Source: Ruania rhizosphaerae (GTDB lineage: Bacteria > Actinomycetota > Actinomycetes > Actinomycetales > Beutenbergiaceae). From it: 64,000 bases of DNA. Within the stretch, counting starts at the first letter, position 1, and every line of letters begins with the position of its first letter. The position numbers and the translations under genes are program-made. Positions 1 to 8,895 of this stretch are shown in pieces. Below the pieces are notes generated by a model that saw only the letters and a program-made list of their open reading frames with translations, was not told the DNA's origin and did not search any database. The stretch lies in assembly GCF_009805705.1 (NCBI RefSeq), contig NZ_VSMB01000002.1:124001-188000 (forward strand), read 5' to 3'.

Positions 1-2188
1 TGGTCAGCCGGGTGACCGTACCGGCCTCCTCGATCAGCTCCTCAGCGGTGATCGAGACCGGGTAGATGGTGCCCAGGTCGGTCCACAGCTGCTCGAGGTC
101 CCACTGCTCCGGGTGCGGGTTCGTCGTGGCCTCGGTGACCACGCCGGTGATGACGTCCTCGATGAAGGAGGCCGTCTGCTCCTCCAGGTCTCCACCCTCG
201 AGAAGCTCGCGGCGCTTGCTGTAGACGGCCTCGCGCTGACGCGAGAGCACGTCGTCGTACTTGAGGACGTTCTTGCGGATCTCCTGGTTGCGCCGCTCCA
301 CCTGCCCCTGGGCGCTCTCGATGCCGCGGCTGACCATCTTCGACTCCAGCGGCACATCCTCCGGGAATGTCGAGCTCATGAACCGCTCGGCCAGCCCGGA
401 GTTGAACAACCGCATGAGATCGTCTTCGAGGGAGAGGTAGAACCGGGACTCCCCCGGGTCTCCCTGACGCCCCGACCGGCCGCGCAACTGGTTGTCGATC
501 CGGCGCGACTCGTGCCGCTCGGTACCCAGCACGTACAGACCGCCCGCCTCGGAGACCTCGTCGTGCTCGGCGGCGACCGACTCCTGCGCCTCTTCCAGCG
601 CCTTCGGCCACGCCTCCTCGTATTCATCCGGGGTGTCGTGGGGGTTCAGGCCCCGCTCAGCGAGGGCGTCGATCGCGATGTGCTCGGCGTTGCCACCGAG
701 CATGATGTCTGTACCACGACCGGCCATGTTCGTCGCGACCGTCACTGCGCCCTTGCGACCGGCCATCGCCACGATGGAGGCCTCGCGGTCGTGCTGCTTG
801 GCGTTGAGCACCTCGTGCGGAACGCGCTTCTTCTTGAGCATCTTCGACAGCAGCTCGGACTTCTCCACACTGGTGGTGCCCACCAGCACCGGCTGGCCGG
901 CAGCGTGACGTTCGACGATGTCCTCGACGACAGCCTCGAACTTGCCCAGCTCGGTCTTGTAGACCAGATCGGAGGCGTCGATACGGGCCAGCGGCCGGTT
1001 CGGCGGCACCGGGACCACACCGATGGAATACGTACCCTGGAACTCGCCCGCCTCCGTCATGGCGGTACCGGTCATCCCGGAGAGCTTGTCGTAGCGGCGG
1101 AAGTAGTTCTGCAGGGTGATCGTGGCCAGTGTCTGGTTCTCGGCCTTGATCGTCACCCCTTCCTTCGCCTCCAGCGCCTGGTGCATGCCCTCGTTGTAAC
1201 GGCGCCCGGGCAGGATGCGTCCGGTGTGCTGATCGACGATGAGGAGCTCGCCCTTCATCACCACGTAGTCCTTGTCGCGGGTGAACAGCTCCTTCGCCTT
1301 CACCGCGTTGTTGAGGAACCCGATCAGCGGGGTGTTGAGGGACTCGTAGAGATTGTCGATGCCGAGATGGTCCTCGACCTTCTCGATACCGGGCTCGAGG
1401 ATGCCGACAGTGCGCTTCTTCTCATCCACCTCGTAGTCTTCGTCGACCGTCATCGTGCGCACGATCCGCGCGAACTCGGTGTACCACTTGTTGACGTCCC
1501 CGGAGGTGGGGCCGGAGATGATCAGCGGTGTGCGGGCCTCGTCGATGAGGATCGAGTCCACCTCGTCCACGATGGCCATGTTGTGCCCGCGCTGGACCAG
1601 CTCGGCGGTCGACCACGCCATGTTGTCGCGCAGGAAATCGAAGCCGAATTCGTTGTTGGTGCCGTAGGTGATGTCCGCGGCATACATCTCGCGCCGTTCG
1701 TCCGGCTTCTGCCCGGAGAGGATCACGCCGGTGGTCAGGCCGAGGAAGCGGAACACGCGACCCATCAGCTCGCTCTGGTAGCGGGCCAGGTAGTCGTTGA
1801 CGGTCACGATGTGCACGCCCTTGCCCGAGAGGGCGTTCAGGTAGGCCGGCAGCGTGGCGACGAGAGTCTTGCCCTCACCGGTCTTCATCTCGGCGATGTT
1901 GCCGAGGTGCAGGGCGGCGCCACCCATGATCTGGACATCGAAATGCCGCTGGCCGAGGGTGCGCACCGCCGCCTCGCGCACCACCGCGAACGCCTCCGGC
2001 AGCAGAGCGTCCAGGGATTCGCCATCGGCGATGCGCTCCTTGAACGCGTCGGTCTCGGCGCGGAGCTCGTCGTCGGAGAGGTCGCTGGTCACCGCTTCGA
2101 GGGCGTTGACCTGAGCCGTCAGTCCGTGCAACTGCTTGAGGATCTTGCCCTCACCCATGCGCAGGATCTTGTCGAGGATCGAAGGCAC
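1..2188 (-). CDS. secA: Preprotein translocase ATPase SecA, C-terminus cut by window edge
   Basis: SecA is the motor ATPase that drives unfolded preproteins through the SecYEG channel at the cytoplasmic membrane. The minus strand reads from a GTG at 2188 through 729 codons and leaves the window still open. Actinobacterial SecA proteins run to roughly 900 or more residues, so the C-terminal part is missing here. The Walker A motif MKTGEGKT is at about residues 101-108 and the DEVD box at about 208-211. The start is supported by GGGAG eight bases upstream and by the typical N-terminus [15 protein letters not shown]. The gene lies downstream of hpf as in other actinobacteria, but about 18 kb of catabolic genes separate the two. 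Identification is secure; only the 3' end is unseen. Confidence 0.97.
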   Translation of the reverse strand, partial: MPSILDKILRMGEGKILKQLHGLTAQVNALEAVTSDLSDDELRAETDAFKERIADGESLDALLPEAFAVVREAAVRTLGQRHFDVQIMGGAALHLGNIAEMKTGEGKTLVATLPAYLNALSGKGVHIVTVNDYLARYQSELMGRVFRFLGLTTGVILSGQKPDERREMYAADITYGTNNEFGFDFLRDNMAWSTAELVQRGHNMAIVDEVDSILIDEARTPLIISGPTSGDVNKWYTEFARIVRTMTVDEDYEVDEKKRTVGILEPGIEKVEDHLGIDNLYESLNTPLIGFLNNAVKAKELFTRDKDYVVMKGELLIVDQHTGRILPGRRYNEGMHQALEAKEGVTIKAENQTLATITLQNYFRRYDKLSGMTGTAMTEAGEFQGTYSIGVVPVPPNRPLARIDASDLVYKTELGKFEAVVEDIVERHAAGQPVLVGTTSVEKSELLSKMLKKKRVPHEVLNAKQHDREASIVAMAGRKGAVTVATNMAGRGTDIMLGGNAEHIAIDALAERGLNPHDTPDEYEEAWPKALEEAQESVAAEHDEVSEAGGLYVLGTERHESRRIDNQLRGRSGRQGDPGESRFYLSLEDDLMRLFNSGLAERFMSSTFPEDVPLESKMVSRGIESAQGQVERRNQEIRKNVLKYDDVLSRQREAVYSKRRELLEGGDLEEQTASFIEDVITGVVTEATTNPHPEQWDLEQLWTDLGTIYPVSITAEELIEEAGTVTRLT

Positions 2189-2347
2189 GCACACTCCCGG
2201 GTCGGTCCGATCGGCGCCAAGCGGCACCGATGCACCCTCCATCGTATGCGAGCCTGCTGACCTGCCCGCACGCCTGATCGCTGGCAGCGGAACAGGACCG
2301 TCCCCGCCACGCGCCGATCCACCCTTCCAGCGACGCGCCGCCCCTCC

Positions 2348-2486
2348 CCACGGGCCGAAAGATAGACCCCTTCTCGGGTTTCACCCTGACTTTCGGGCCC
2401 ACAAGGCAGGACCGGCGACCAGCGACCCCCTCCACGGGCCGAACTTTCGACCCTTTCGCGGGTCCGACCCTGACTTTCAGGCCCAC
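2348..2486. repeat. Pair of 55-bp imperfect direct repeats with internal hairpins
   Basis: Two 55-bp copies lie at 2348-2402 and 2432-2486, identical at 45 of 55 positions by hand alignment. Both begin CCACGGGCCGAA and end in GGCCCAC. Each can fold: the ends pair as GGGCC/GGCCC, extended in the first copy by GAAAG/CTTTC with one bulge. The middle pairs as GACCC/GGGT, a perfect GACCC-TTTCGC-GGGTC hairpin in the second copy. They lie between the divergent secA and oxidoreductase genes. Function is unknown; structured leaders or a recombination scar are possible. Confidence 0.8.
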
Positions 2487-2487
2487 G

Positions 2488-2595
2488 GGCGGGCACCGGG
2501 CCATAGGCGGGTGCCAGGCCATGGGCGGGTGCCAGGCCATGGGCGGGTGCCAGGCCACAGGCGGGTGCCAGGCCACAGGCGGGCGCCAGGCCATG
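2488..2595. repeat. Six tandem copies of an 18-bp unit
   Basis: Six head-to-tail copies of an 18-bp unit, consensus GGCGGGTGCCAGGCCATG, start at 2488, 2506, 2524, 2542, 2560 and 2578. They differ at a few positions, chiefly the last two bases (TA, TG or CA). A degenerate seventh copy begins at 2596. Being a multiple of three and free of stops, the array could be read through, but no credible gene covers it. There are no unique spacers, so it is a minisatellite and not a CRISPR array. Confidence 0.9.
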
Positions 2596-2665
2596 GGCGC
2601 GGGACGGCCACACCAGCGCGCCACGCAACCAGGCACCCACCAGGCGATGTGCCACACTCACGACC

Positions 2666-3589
2666 ATGCCTCCAGCCCCCATCGCACTCCTCGGGCTGGC
2701 CACGAGCCATCCCTTCTCCGATGCGGCCACGCTGCTCGACCTGCGACCGGGCACGGTCTTCGACGTCTGGGAGCCCGACGCCGATCGGCGAGCGATGTTC
2801 ACCGAACGCTTTCCCGGCCATCGAATCCACTCCCGGATCGAGGACGCGCTCGCTGAGGCAGCGGGCGCCATCGTCAGCGTCCGTCCGCAGGACGTTGGGG
2901 GCGTGGTCGCCCAGGTGACCCAGCGTCAGGTGCCTGCCTTCGTGAACAAGCCGGTCGCCGTCACCAGGGCTCAGCGCGACGCGCTGGAACCTCACTGGTT
3001 GCGGCAAGACGCCCGGCTGTTCACCACCTCCGTGGTCCGGTTCGCGCAGGAGGTGGAGACTCTGCGGGCGGACCTCGATCGCACACGCGTGCTCTCGGCG
3101 CACGTGAGAGTCCGCCATGACGTCGGCCGGTGGACGCGAGGCTCGACGCCCTGGCAGGACGACCCGGCCATCGGCGGCGGGCTCATCGGGACGATGGGGC
3201 TGCACGGGGTCGAGTTGCTGGTGTCGCTGCTCGGCACACAGGCGTCAGTGGTTTCGAGCGATGTGAGCACCCGGTGGCACCAGGGCCTGATCAGCGGGGA
3301 CACGGGAGCAGTGACGATCCGCTGGGAGGAGGGGATCCTCGGGACGATCTCGATCGTCGGGGCCACCGAGCACGAGGGATACGAGATCGATGTCGAGACG
3401 GTCGACGGCCCCCGGCAGGTCCGCCTGCCTACCAGCGGTGACGACCCGCTCGGCTACCGGGCCACGACGCAACGGTTCGTGGCCATGGTCGACGACGCTG
3501 CGCCGTCACCGGTGCCGTGGGAGCAGACCCGGACGGTGGTGGATCTGCTGGCCGAGGCGATCGCACTGAGTACGAGCCCCAGGGTCTGA
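2666..3589 (+). CDS. Gfo/Idh/MocA family oxidoreductase
   Basis: A 307-residue protein with the two-domain layout of Gfo/Idh/MocA dehydrogenases, which oxidise or reduce sugars and inositols with NAD(P). The N-terminal nucleotide-binding part carries ALLGLATSHP at residues 7-16 in place of the usual GxGxxG loop; members with a GLxTSH start are known in this family. An NKP motif at 94-96 corresponds to the cofactor-side EKP. The stretch GGGLIGTMGLHGVELL (170-185) matches the substrate-side GG...H motif with His180. No strong ribosome-binding site precedes the ATG. The gene is convergent with the SDR gene at 3631 and is probably part of the glycan island. The substrate cannot be told. Confidence 0.8.
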   Translation: MPPAPIALLGLATSHPFSDAATLLDLRPGTVFDVWEPDADRRAMFTERFPGHRIHSRIEDALAEAAGAIVSVRPQDVGGVVAQVTQRQVPAFVNKPVAVTRAQRDALEPHWLRQDARLFTTSVVRFAQEVETLRADLDRTRVLSAHVRVRHDVGRWTRGSTPWQDDPAIGGGLIGTMGLHGVELLVSLLGTQASVVSSDVSTRWHQGLISGDTGAVTIRWEEGILGTISIVGATEHEGYEIDVETVDGPRQVRLPTSGDDPLGYRATTQRFVAMVDDAAPSPVPWEQTRTVVDLLAEAIALSTSPRV

Positions 3590-3630
3590 GCCACCTGCGG
3601 CGCCAGTTGCACTGACGAGGAGATCCGCGG

Positions 3631-4398
3631 TCAGCGCTTCCGGCCCACCGCCCCGAGCCAAGCGTCCTTGGCGAGCGGCGACCATCCCAGCAGCCGCTGC
3701 GCGCTGTCGTCGTCAATGGTTCGCGGGTCGGCGGCCAGTGCGATGGCCGCGTACTCCCCTCGCCGGGTCAGGGTTCGCTCGACCGCGTCCGTGAGGTCGT
3801 CGGGGTGGAGCGCCGGGTAGGAGGTGCCGTCCTCGAGCCGCAACGCACGGGCCCCTTCGGCGTCGGGATTGGACGGCGAGCGCCACCGGGGCCAGTCCTG
3901 TTCCTGCGCAGGAAAGGCCAGCCGCAGCGAGGTCACCGTGGTCGGGTCGGCGGCCAGCACGGCGCAGGCCTGCTCAGCCAGCCGCTTGCTGAGCCCGTAC
4001 GGGGCCGTGGAATCCGGCAGCGCACCGGCGCGGATCGGGTGACGGCCGAACTCCTGGAAGACCGACAGCGAACTGATGTGCACGAACGAGCGCAGGCGCT
4101 CCTGCACACTTATCGTGAGGGCTCCGACCACGCTGCCCACGTTCAGACGCACCGCCGCGTCGATCTGGCGAGCCTGCTCAGGGCCGCGCGGCACGATCGC
4201 TGCCAGGTGCACCACGGCATCGGCCGCCGGCACGTGCGCCTCGAGGCTCGCGTACTCGTTGGCGTCCGCGACGACGCTGCGCACCCCGGGAATGGTGACG
4301 GGCCGGACGTCGAGAACGGTCACCTTGTGGCGGGCCCGCATGCGTGTGGCCAGGGCGGTCCCGACGACGCCGCCTCCTCCGATGAGCAGGATCCGCAT
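3631..4398 (-). CDS. NAD-dependent epimerase/dehydratase (extended SDR)
   Basis: A 255-residue extended short-chain dehydrogenase/reductase. The dinucleotide loop GGGGVVG is at 7-13, the active-site serine region HISSLSVF near 108-115, and the catalytic pair Tyr134/Lys138 in YGLSK. Enzymes of this type epimerise or dehydrate sugars, or reduce sugar carbonyls, with bound NAD(P). The start is supported by GGAAGGA eight bases upstream. The gene is transcribed away from the six-gene operon beginning at 4507, and the shared 109-bp gap holds the palindromic operator at 4446-4459, so both directions may answer to one regulator. A role in processing monosaccharides released by the island is inferred. 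Confidence 0.85.
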   Translation of the reverse strand: MRILLIGGGGVVGTALATRMRARHKVTVLDVRPVTIPGVRSVVADANEYASLEAHVPAADAVVHLAAIVPRGPEQARQIDAAVRLNVGSVVGALTISVQERLRSFVHISSLSVFQEFGRHPIRAGALPDSTAPYGLSKRLAEQACAVLAADPTTVTSLRLAFPAQEQDWPRWRSPSNPDAEGARALRLEDGTSYPALHPDDLTDAVERTLTRRGEYAAIALAADPRTIDDDSAQRLLGWSPLAKDAWLGAVGRKR

Positions 4399-4436
4399 CT
4401 GCGTCCTTCCGTTACGTGATCGTCATCCGTGATGGA

Positions 4437-4465
4437 TTGACAATAACGGTCCGGACCGTAAATAT
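4437..4465 (+). promoter_or_regulatory. Promoter with palindromic operator in the spacer
   Basis: A perfect TTGACA -35 box (4437-4442) is followed 16 bases later by TAAATAT as the -10. The spacer is filled by the perfect 14-bp palindrome ACGGTCCGGACCGT at 4446-4459, so a protein bound there would block polymerase. The same 12-bp core recurs at 17803-17814 at the other end of the island. GGTCCGGACC has the geometry of GntR/HutC-type operators such as the DasR site core GGTCTAGACC, but the cognate regulator is not established. The promoter would drive the operon starting at 4507. Confidence 0.8.
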
Positions 4466-4506
4466 GAAACAACTGCCGACGACGCCCCAGCGGAGGAACT
4501 TCAGCG

Positions 4507-5550
4507 ATGACGACCGAACCCGGTGCCCCCAGTGACGAAGAGGCCCTGGAGCACCGACTCTCCTCCCCCTCCCCCGCGCTCGTCCAGGACGCCGCGCGTA
4601 TCGACAGTGACCTGGTCATCCTCGGCGCGGGCGGCAAGATGGGTCCGACGCTGGCGATGATGGCCCGCCGCGCCCTGGACGAGGCGGGACGCCGTGACGT
4701 GGCCGTGCACGCCGTCTCGCGGTGGAGCGATACCGAGGTGCGCGAGCGGCTCGAGTCCGCAGGAGTATCCACCGTGGTCGCCGATCTCGCCTCTCCCGAG
4801 GTCGAGTCCCAGCTTCCCGACGGCGGACATGTGGTTTTCATGGTCGGCGCCAAATTCGGGGTCACCGGCCAGGAGTACCGGGCGTGGCTGACCAACGCCG
4901 CTCTCCCGCACACGGTGACCCAGCGCTACCCGCAGGCCCGGATCTCCGCCCTCTCGACCGGCAACGTCTACCCGCTGACCGATCTGCGCTCGCCCGCACC
5001 GGATGAGACCTCACCGACCGGGCCGGTGGGTGAATATGCGATGAGCTGCCTGGGCCGCGAGCGCGTCTTCGAGGCCGCCGCTGCCACCCGCGGCACCCGC
5101 CTGGCCCTGGTGCGTCTCAACTACGCCGTCGAACCGCGCTATGGGGTCTTTGCCGACCTGGCGCGCACGATCCTCGACGGCCGGCCGGTGGACCTGACGA
5201 CCGGCTTCGTCAACGTCGTCTGGCAGCGCTACGCCAACGAGGTGGTGCTGCGCTCACTCCTGCACGCCAGCGCGCCGGAGCCGTTCCGGATCAACCTCAC
5301 CGGCCCCGAGACACTCTCGGTGCGCACCGCGGCCGAGACGCTCGCCGCAGCACTCGGCACCGAGGTGACATTCGACGGCCAGGAATCCGACAGTGCCCTG
5401 CTGGCCGACGCGACCCGCTGCCACGAGCTGTTCGGCTACCCGGACGTCCCCGCTCGCACACTGATCGGCTGGCAGGCCGACTGGATCGAGAAGGGAGGCC
5501 AGCTGTGGGACAAGCCGACGAAGTTCCAGCGACGCGACGGTCAGTTCTGA
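4507..5550 (+). CDS. NAD(P)-binding Rossmann-fold, epimerase-like protein
   Basis: A 347-residue protein with an SDR-like Rossmann fold starting about 35 residues in; the nucleotide loop is GAGGKMG at 40-46. The tyrosine of the expected YxxxK motif is present (Tyr176, in GEYAMSCLGRE) but the lysine position is Cys180, so the standard SDR catalytic pair is broken. A Ser/Thr pair sits at about 149-150. This suggests either a variant mechanism or a non-redox role. It is the first gene of the operon 4507-10485, preceded by a strong GGAGGAA site and the regulated TTGACA promoter at 4437. Two bases separate its stop from the next ATG. The substrate is unknown, presumably a sugar or uronate from the imported glycan. 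Confidence 0.75.
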   Translation: MTTEPGAPSDEEALEHRLSSPSPALVQDAARIDSDLVILGAGGKMGPTLAMMARRALDEAGRRDVAVHAVSRWSDTEVRERLESAGVSTVVADLASPEVESQLPDGGHVVFMVGAKFGVTGQEYRAWLTNAALPHTVTQRYPQARISALSTGNVYPLTDLRSPAPDETSPTGPVGEYAMSCLGRERVFEAAAATRGTRLALVRLNYAVEPRYGVFADLARTILDGRPVDLTTGFVNVVWQRYANEVVLRSLLHASAPEPFRINLTGPETLSVRTAAETLAAALGTEVTFDGQESDSALLADATRCHELFGYPDVPARTLIGWQADWIEKGGQLWDKPTKFQRRDGQF

Positions 5551-5552
5551 CG

Positions 5553-6596
5553 ATGGACGCCACCACTCCGCGCCGCACACGCAAGCAGATCACCGCCCGG
5601 CTACGCGACGGTCTGGTCATTCCTGCCCTCCCCTTGGCCCTACGGGAGGACGGCGTATTCGACGAAAGGCACCAGGCCGCCGTCGTGCGCTACTACGCAG
5701 CGGCGGGTGCCGGTGGTGTGGCGGCGGCCGTGCACACCACGCAGTTCGAGATCCGCAACCCGGGCACCCGGCTGCTGGAGCCGGTCCTCGAGCTCACCGC
5801 CGAGGTACTGCAGGAGACCTCCCTGCTGAAGATCGCCGGCGTCGCCGGAGATGAGGAGACCGCGGTGGCCGAGGCCGAGCTCGCCGCCCGCTTCGGCTAT
5901 GACGCCGTCTTGCTGATCCCGCCGCGCAATGGCGCCGCGGACGAGACGAAGATGCTCACCCGGGCCCGCTCCGTAGCTGACGTGATCCCGGTGATCGGCT
6001 TCTACCTGCAGGAGGCGATCGGCGGGCCTCGGCTGTCGGCGGCGTTCTGGCGGGAGTTCGCCGAGATCGAGAACGTCGTGGCCGTGAAGATCGCTCCGTT
6101 CGACCGGTACCGGACCCTGGACGTGGTCTCGGCGGTGCTGAGTTCCTCCCGTGCGGACCAGATTGCTCTCTACACAGGCAACGACGACAACATCATCGGC
6201 GATCTGATCACGCCGTTCACCGGCGGCCGCTGGATCGACGGCGGCCTGCTGGGTCAGTGGGCGGTGGGCACCCACGCGGCTGCCGGCCTGATGAGCAGGG
6301 TGCACGCGGCGCGCGCGGGTGACGATGAGGCGGTACGTGAGCTGACCGCCCGCGCCCCAGAGCTCACGGAGCTCAACGCCGCCGTCTTCGACGCAGAGAA
6401 CGACTTCCGCGGCTGCATCGCGGGAGTCAACGCCGTGCTCTGGTGGCAGGGCCTGCTGCCAAGCATGCGTTGCCTGAATCCCGGCGAGGTGCTCTCGCCG
6501 GGACAGGAAGACCGGATCCGCGGAACGCTGGCTCGCTACCCGTGGACCTCGGACAAGGACTTCATCGCGGATCGTCTCAGCGAGTGGCTGCGATGA
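5553..6596 (+). CDS. Dihydrodipicolinate synthase (DapA) superfamily protein
   Basis: A 347-residue TIM-barrel protein of the DapA/N-acetylneuraminate lyase superfamily, class I enzymes that make or break carbon-carbon bonds of 2-keto acids through a lysine Schiff base. The likely Schiff-base lysine is Lys179 in NVVAVKIAPFDRYR; Tyr151 in IGFYLQEA is in the usual tyrosine region. The N-terminal region reads HTTQFE where true DapA has a TTGE-type motif, so this is not lysine biosynthesis. The ATG at 5553, two bases after the upstream stop, is preferred to an upstream ATG at 5505 that overlaps the previous gene by 46 bp. In this operon a keto-sugar-acid aldolase or dehydratase role is plausible. 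Confidence 0.8.
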   Translation: MDATTPRRTRKQITARLRDGLVIPALPLALREDGVFDERHQAAVVRYYAAAGAGGVAAAVHTTQFEIRNPGTRLLEPVLELTAEVLQETSLLKIAGVAGDEETAVAEAELAARFGYDAVLLIPPRNGAADETKMLTRARSVADVIPVIGFYLQEAIGGPRLSAAFWREFAEIENVVAVKIAPFDRYRTLDVVSAVLSSSRADQIALYTGNDDNIIGDLITPFTGGRWIDGGLLGQWAVGTHAAAGLMSRVHAARAGDDEAVRELTARAPELTELNAAVFDAENDFRGCIAGVNAVLWWQGLLPSMRCLNPGEVLSPGQEDRIRGTLARYPWTSDKDFIADRLSEWLR

Positions 6597-6639
6597 CCAC
6601 CCGGATGCGAGGACGCATCACCCCACCCCAGGAGGATTC

Positions 6640-7893
6640 ATGAGAACCCGAACCACAGCCACGATCGCCGTCGGCGCGGCGGCAGCACTCGCGCTGACCG
6701 CCTGCTCCTCGGGCGACGACTCAGCCGAGGGCGGATCCAGTGAGATCACGCTCTGGATGTACCCCGTGATCGCCGACGAGGACGCCAGCCGCGACTACTG
6801 GGAGGCCTTCGAGACAGACTTCGAGGCCGAGCACTCCGACATCGACCTGTCGATCGAGCTCCTCCCTTGGGCCGATCGCGAGGAGAAGATCGGCACGGCG
6901 ATCGCCGCCGGTACCGGCCCCGACCTGGTGCTCCTGGTCCCCGACCTGGCGAGGAACTTCTACGACACCGGCGGTCTCAAGCCCATCGACGGCGCCATCG
7001 ACGACCCGGGCGTCTACTTCGAGGGTGCCCTCGCCGGCGGCACGTTCGACGGTGAGATCTACGGCCTGCCGATCTACCAGACGGCCAACGCCACGGCCTA
7101 CAACACAGCACTCTTCGAAGATGCCGGCATCACCGAGCTCCCACAGACGTGGGACGAGATCCTGGACGCCGCGCCCGCCCTCGCCGAGAACGGCGTCTCC
7201 GTGCTCGACTACTCCGGCTCGGCCGAGACCACGCTCAACATCTCCTTCTACCCGCTGCTGTGGCAGGCGGGCGGATCGGTGTTCACCGAGGACGGCAGCG
7301 ACATCGCCTTCGACGGCCCCGAAGGCGTCGAGGCACTGCAGTTCCTGCTCGACCTGCAGGAAGCAGGCGGACTCCCGGCCGATGCTGCGACCAAGACGAC
7401 CGCCGTGGAAGGTGGTCCGCTCGGCCTGGGAACGGCAGCGATGTCGTACGGGATGTCCGGCGCCACGATCGACCAGCTCGAGGCGGCCGTCGGCGAGGAG
7501 AACGTCACCGTCGGCGCTCCACTCACCGGTGCGGTCCAGGCCTCCTTCGGCACACCGGGCATCATCGGCCTGACCACGATCAACGAGGATGAAGAAGCAG
7601 CTCTCGAGGTAGCCCGAGCCCTGGCGGCGCCGGAAGCGCAGTCCGCGATGTTCGAAGCGGCCGGCTGGTTCCCCTCCCGTGAGGATGCCGAGATCACGAT
7701 CGACGACGACGCCACCCAGGCGCTGTTCGACTCCCTCGCCGTCTCCAACCCGGGAGAGGCCGCACCCGGAGCACGGCAGGTGATGTCCATCCTCGCCACG
7801 CACATCCAGTCCGCCCTGCAGGGTCAGGCGACCGCCGAAGAGGCCATCGCCGACGCCGCAGCAGAGGCGCGGGACGCCATCTCCCGTCTGTAA
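6640..7893 (+). CDS. Carbohydrate ABC transporter substrate-binding lipoprotein
   Basis: A 417-residue extracellular binding protein of the bacterial SBP family 1 (maltose/oligosaccharide type). The signal peptide ends in a lipobox LTAC with lipid-modified Cys22, followed by a Ser/Asp/Gly linker. The mature protein begins EITLWMYPVI, typical of the first beta strand of these proteins. A near-perfect AGGAGG lies just upstream of the ATG, and a 6-bp hairpin (6604-6619) just before that. It is followed by two permeases across a gap with a strong hairpin (7903-7932), an arrangement that lets the binding protein be made in excess. It probably delivers the oligosaccharide that the island degrades. 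Confidence 0.93.
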   Translation: MRTRTTATIAVGAAAALALTACSSGDDSAEGGSSEITLWMYPVIADEDASRDYWEAFETDFEAEHSDIDLSIELLPWADREEKIGTAIAAGTGPDLVLLVPDLARNFYDTGGLKPIDGAIDDPGVYFEGALAGGTFDGEIYGLPIYQTANATAYNTALFEDAGITELPQTWDEILDAAPALAENGVSVLDYSGSAETTLNISFYPLLWQAGGSVFTEDGSDIAFDGPEGVEALQFLLDLQEAGGLPADAATKTTAVEGGPLGLGTAAMSYGMSGATIDQLEAAVGEENVTVGAPLTGAVQASFGTPGIIGLTTINEDEEAALEVARALAAPEAQSAMFEAAGWFPSREDAEITIDDDATQALFDSLAVSNPGEAAPGARQVMSILATHIQSALQGQATAEEAIADAAAEARDAISRL

Positions 7894-7902
7894 CGGCTCC
7901 CG

Positions 7903-7932
7903 CTGTGGGGCGCACCACGGTGCGCCCCACAG
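7903..7932 (+). terminator. Intra-operon hairpin after the binding-protein gene
   Basis: A perfect 14-bp inverted repeat, CTGTGGGGCGCACC and its complement GGTGCGCCCCACAG, with a 2-nt centre. It lies between the binding-protein stop and the permease start and lacks a U-tract. It probably acts as a partial terminator or 3'-end stabiliser, raising binding-protein mRNA over permease mRNA. Confidence 0.75.
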
Positions 7933-7971
7933 CACTCGATCGCCTACCTCCATCGAATCGACAGTGAGACC

Positions 7972-8895
7972 ATGACTTCCACCACCCCCGTCTCAGCACT
8001 GGGCAGGCAGAAGCGACGCGGCTCGACCACCGCCGCACGCAGCGGCATGTGGGCGGGCATCCTGTTCGTGCTCCCCATGCTGGTGCTGTTCGTCATCTTC
8101 CGGTTCGTCCCCAGTCTCGGGGCGATCGGCATGAGCCTGACCGACTACAAGCTCAGCGGCGACTACTCCGTCGTCTGGTTCGACAACTACACGCGGATGC
8201 TCGCCGACGATGTGTTCCTCGGCGCCCTGACCACGACCCTGGTCTACGCCGCGATCTACGTGCCGCTCGTCGTCGTGGTCTCCATGGTGACCGCCCTGGT
8301 GCTCAACCGGCTGGTGTGGGGCACCGGGTTCTTCCGCGGTGCACTGTTCCTTCCGTACGTGACCTCGTTCGTGCTCGCGGCTGTGATCTGGCTGTGGATC
8401 TTCGCCAGCGACGGGCTGGTGAACGGGCTGCTCACCGAAGCGGGAGTCGATCCCTATCCCTTCCTGACGGGCAACCAGGCACAGGTGCTCACCTCGCTCG
8501 CCGTCGTCTCGGCGTGGCGAGGGTTCGGGTACTCGATGCTGATCCTGCTCGCGGGGTTGAAGAACATCCCGGAGGATCTGCTCGAATCGGCCACCCTCGA
8601 CGGCGCGAACGCGACTCAGCGGTTCTTCCGGATCGTCCTGCCGTTGCTGCGACCGGTGGTGTTCTTCGTGCTGGTGATCGAGACGATCGCCGCGTTCCAG
8701 GTCTTCGACACCATCTACGTCATGACCGGCGGCGGGCCTTCCCGTGCGTCCTACTCGCTGGTGTACGCCCTCTACGACCAGGGATTCAAGTTCTTCGACT
8801 TCGGCTACGCCGCCGCGATCGGTGTCGCGATCTTCCTACTCGTCTTCGTCATCTCGCTGATCCAGCGTCGCTTCCTCGATCGGAGCAACACATGA
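7972..8895 (+). CDS. Sugar ABC transporter permease (MalF/UgpA type)
   Basis: A 307-residue inner-membrane permease with six predicted membrane helices, the first at about residues 28-45. The cytoplasmic EAA loop that docks the ATPase is at about 205-224 (ESATLDGAN...RIVLP). It is the first of two permeases that form the channel for the binding protein at 6640. Its TGA overlaps the next gene's ATG in the sequence ATGA, so the two are translationally coupled. No ATP-binding protein is encoded in the operon. Many actinobacterial sugar importers share an MsiK-type ATPase encoded elsewhere, and that is likely here. Confidence 0.93.
   Translation: MTSTTPVSALGRQKRRGSTTAARSGMWAGILFVLPMLVLFVIFRFVPSLGAIGMSLTDYKLSGDYSVVWFDNYTRMLADDVFLGALTTTLVYAAIYVPLVVVVSMVTALVLNRLVWGTGFFRGALFLPYVTSFVLAAVIWLWIFASDGLVNGLLTEAGVDPYPFLTGNQAQVLTSLAVVSAWRGFGYSMLILLAGLKNIPEDLLESATLDGANATQRFFRIVLPLLRPVVFFVLVIETIAAFQVFDTIYVMTGGGPSRASYSLVYALYDQGFKFFDFGYAAAIGVAIFLLVFVISLIQRRFLDRSNT

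Noticed and set aside
113-2260. A 715-codon open frame on the plus strand opposite secA
   Set aside because: It lies entirely antisense to an unmistakable secA and has the His/Leu/Val/Arg-rich composition of a high-GC shadow frame.
2488-2595. CRISPR-like array
   Set aside because: The 18-bp units are directly abutting with no unique spacers, and no cas genes are present.
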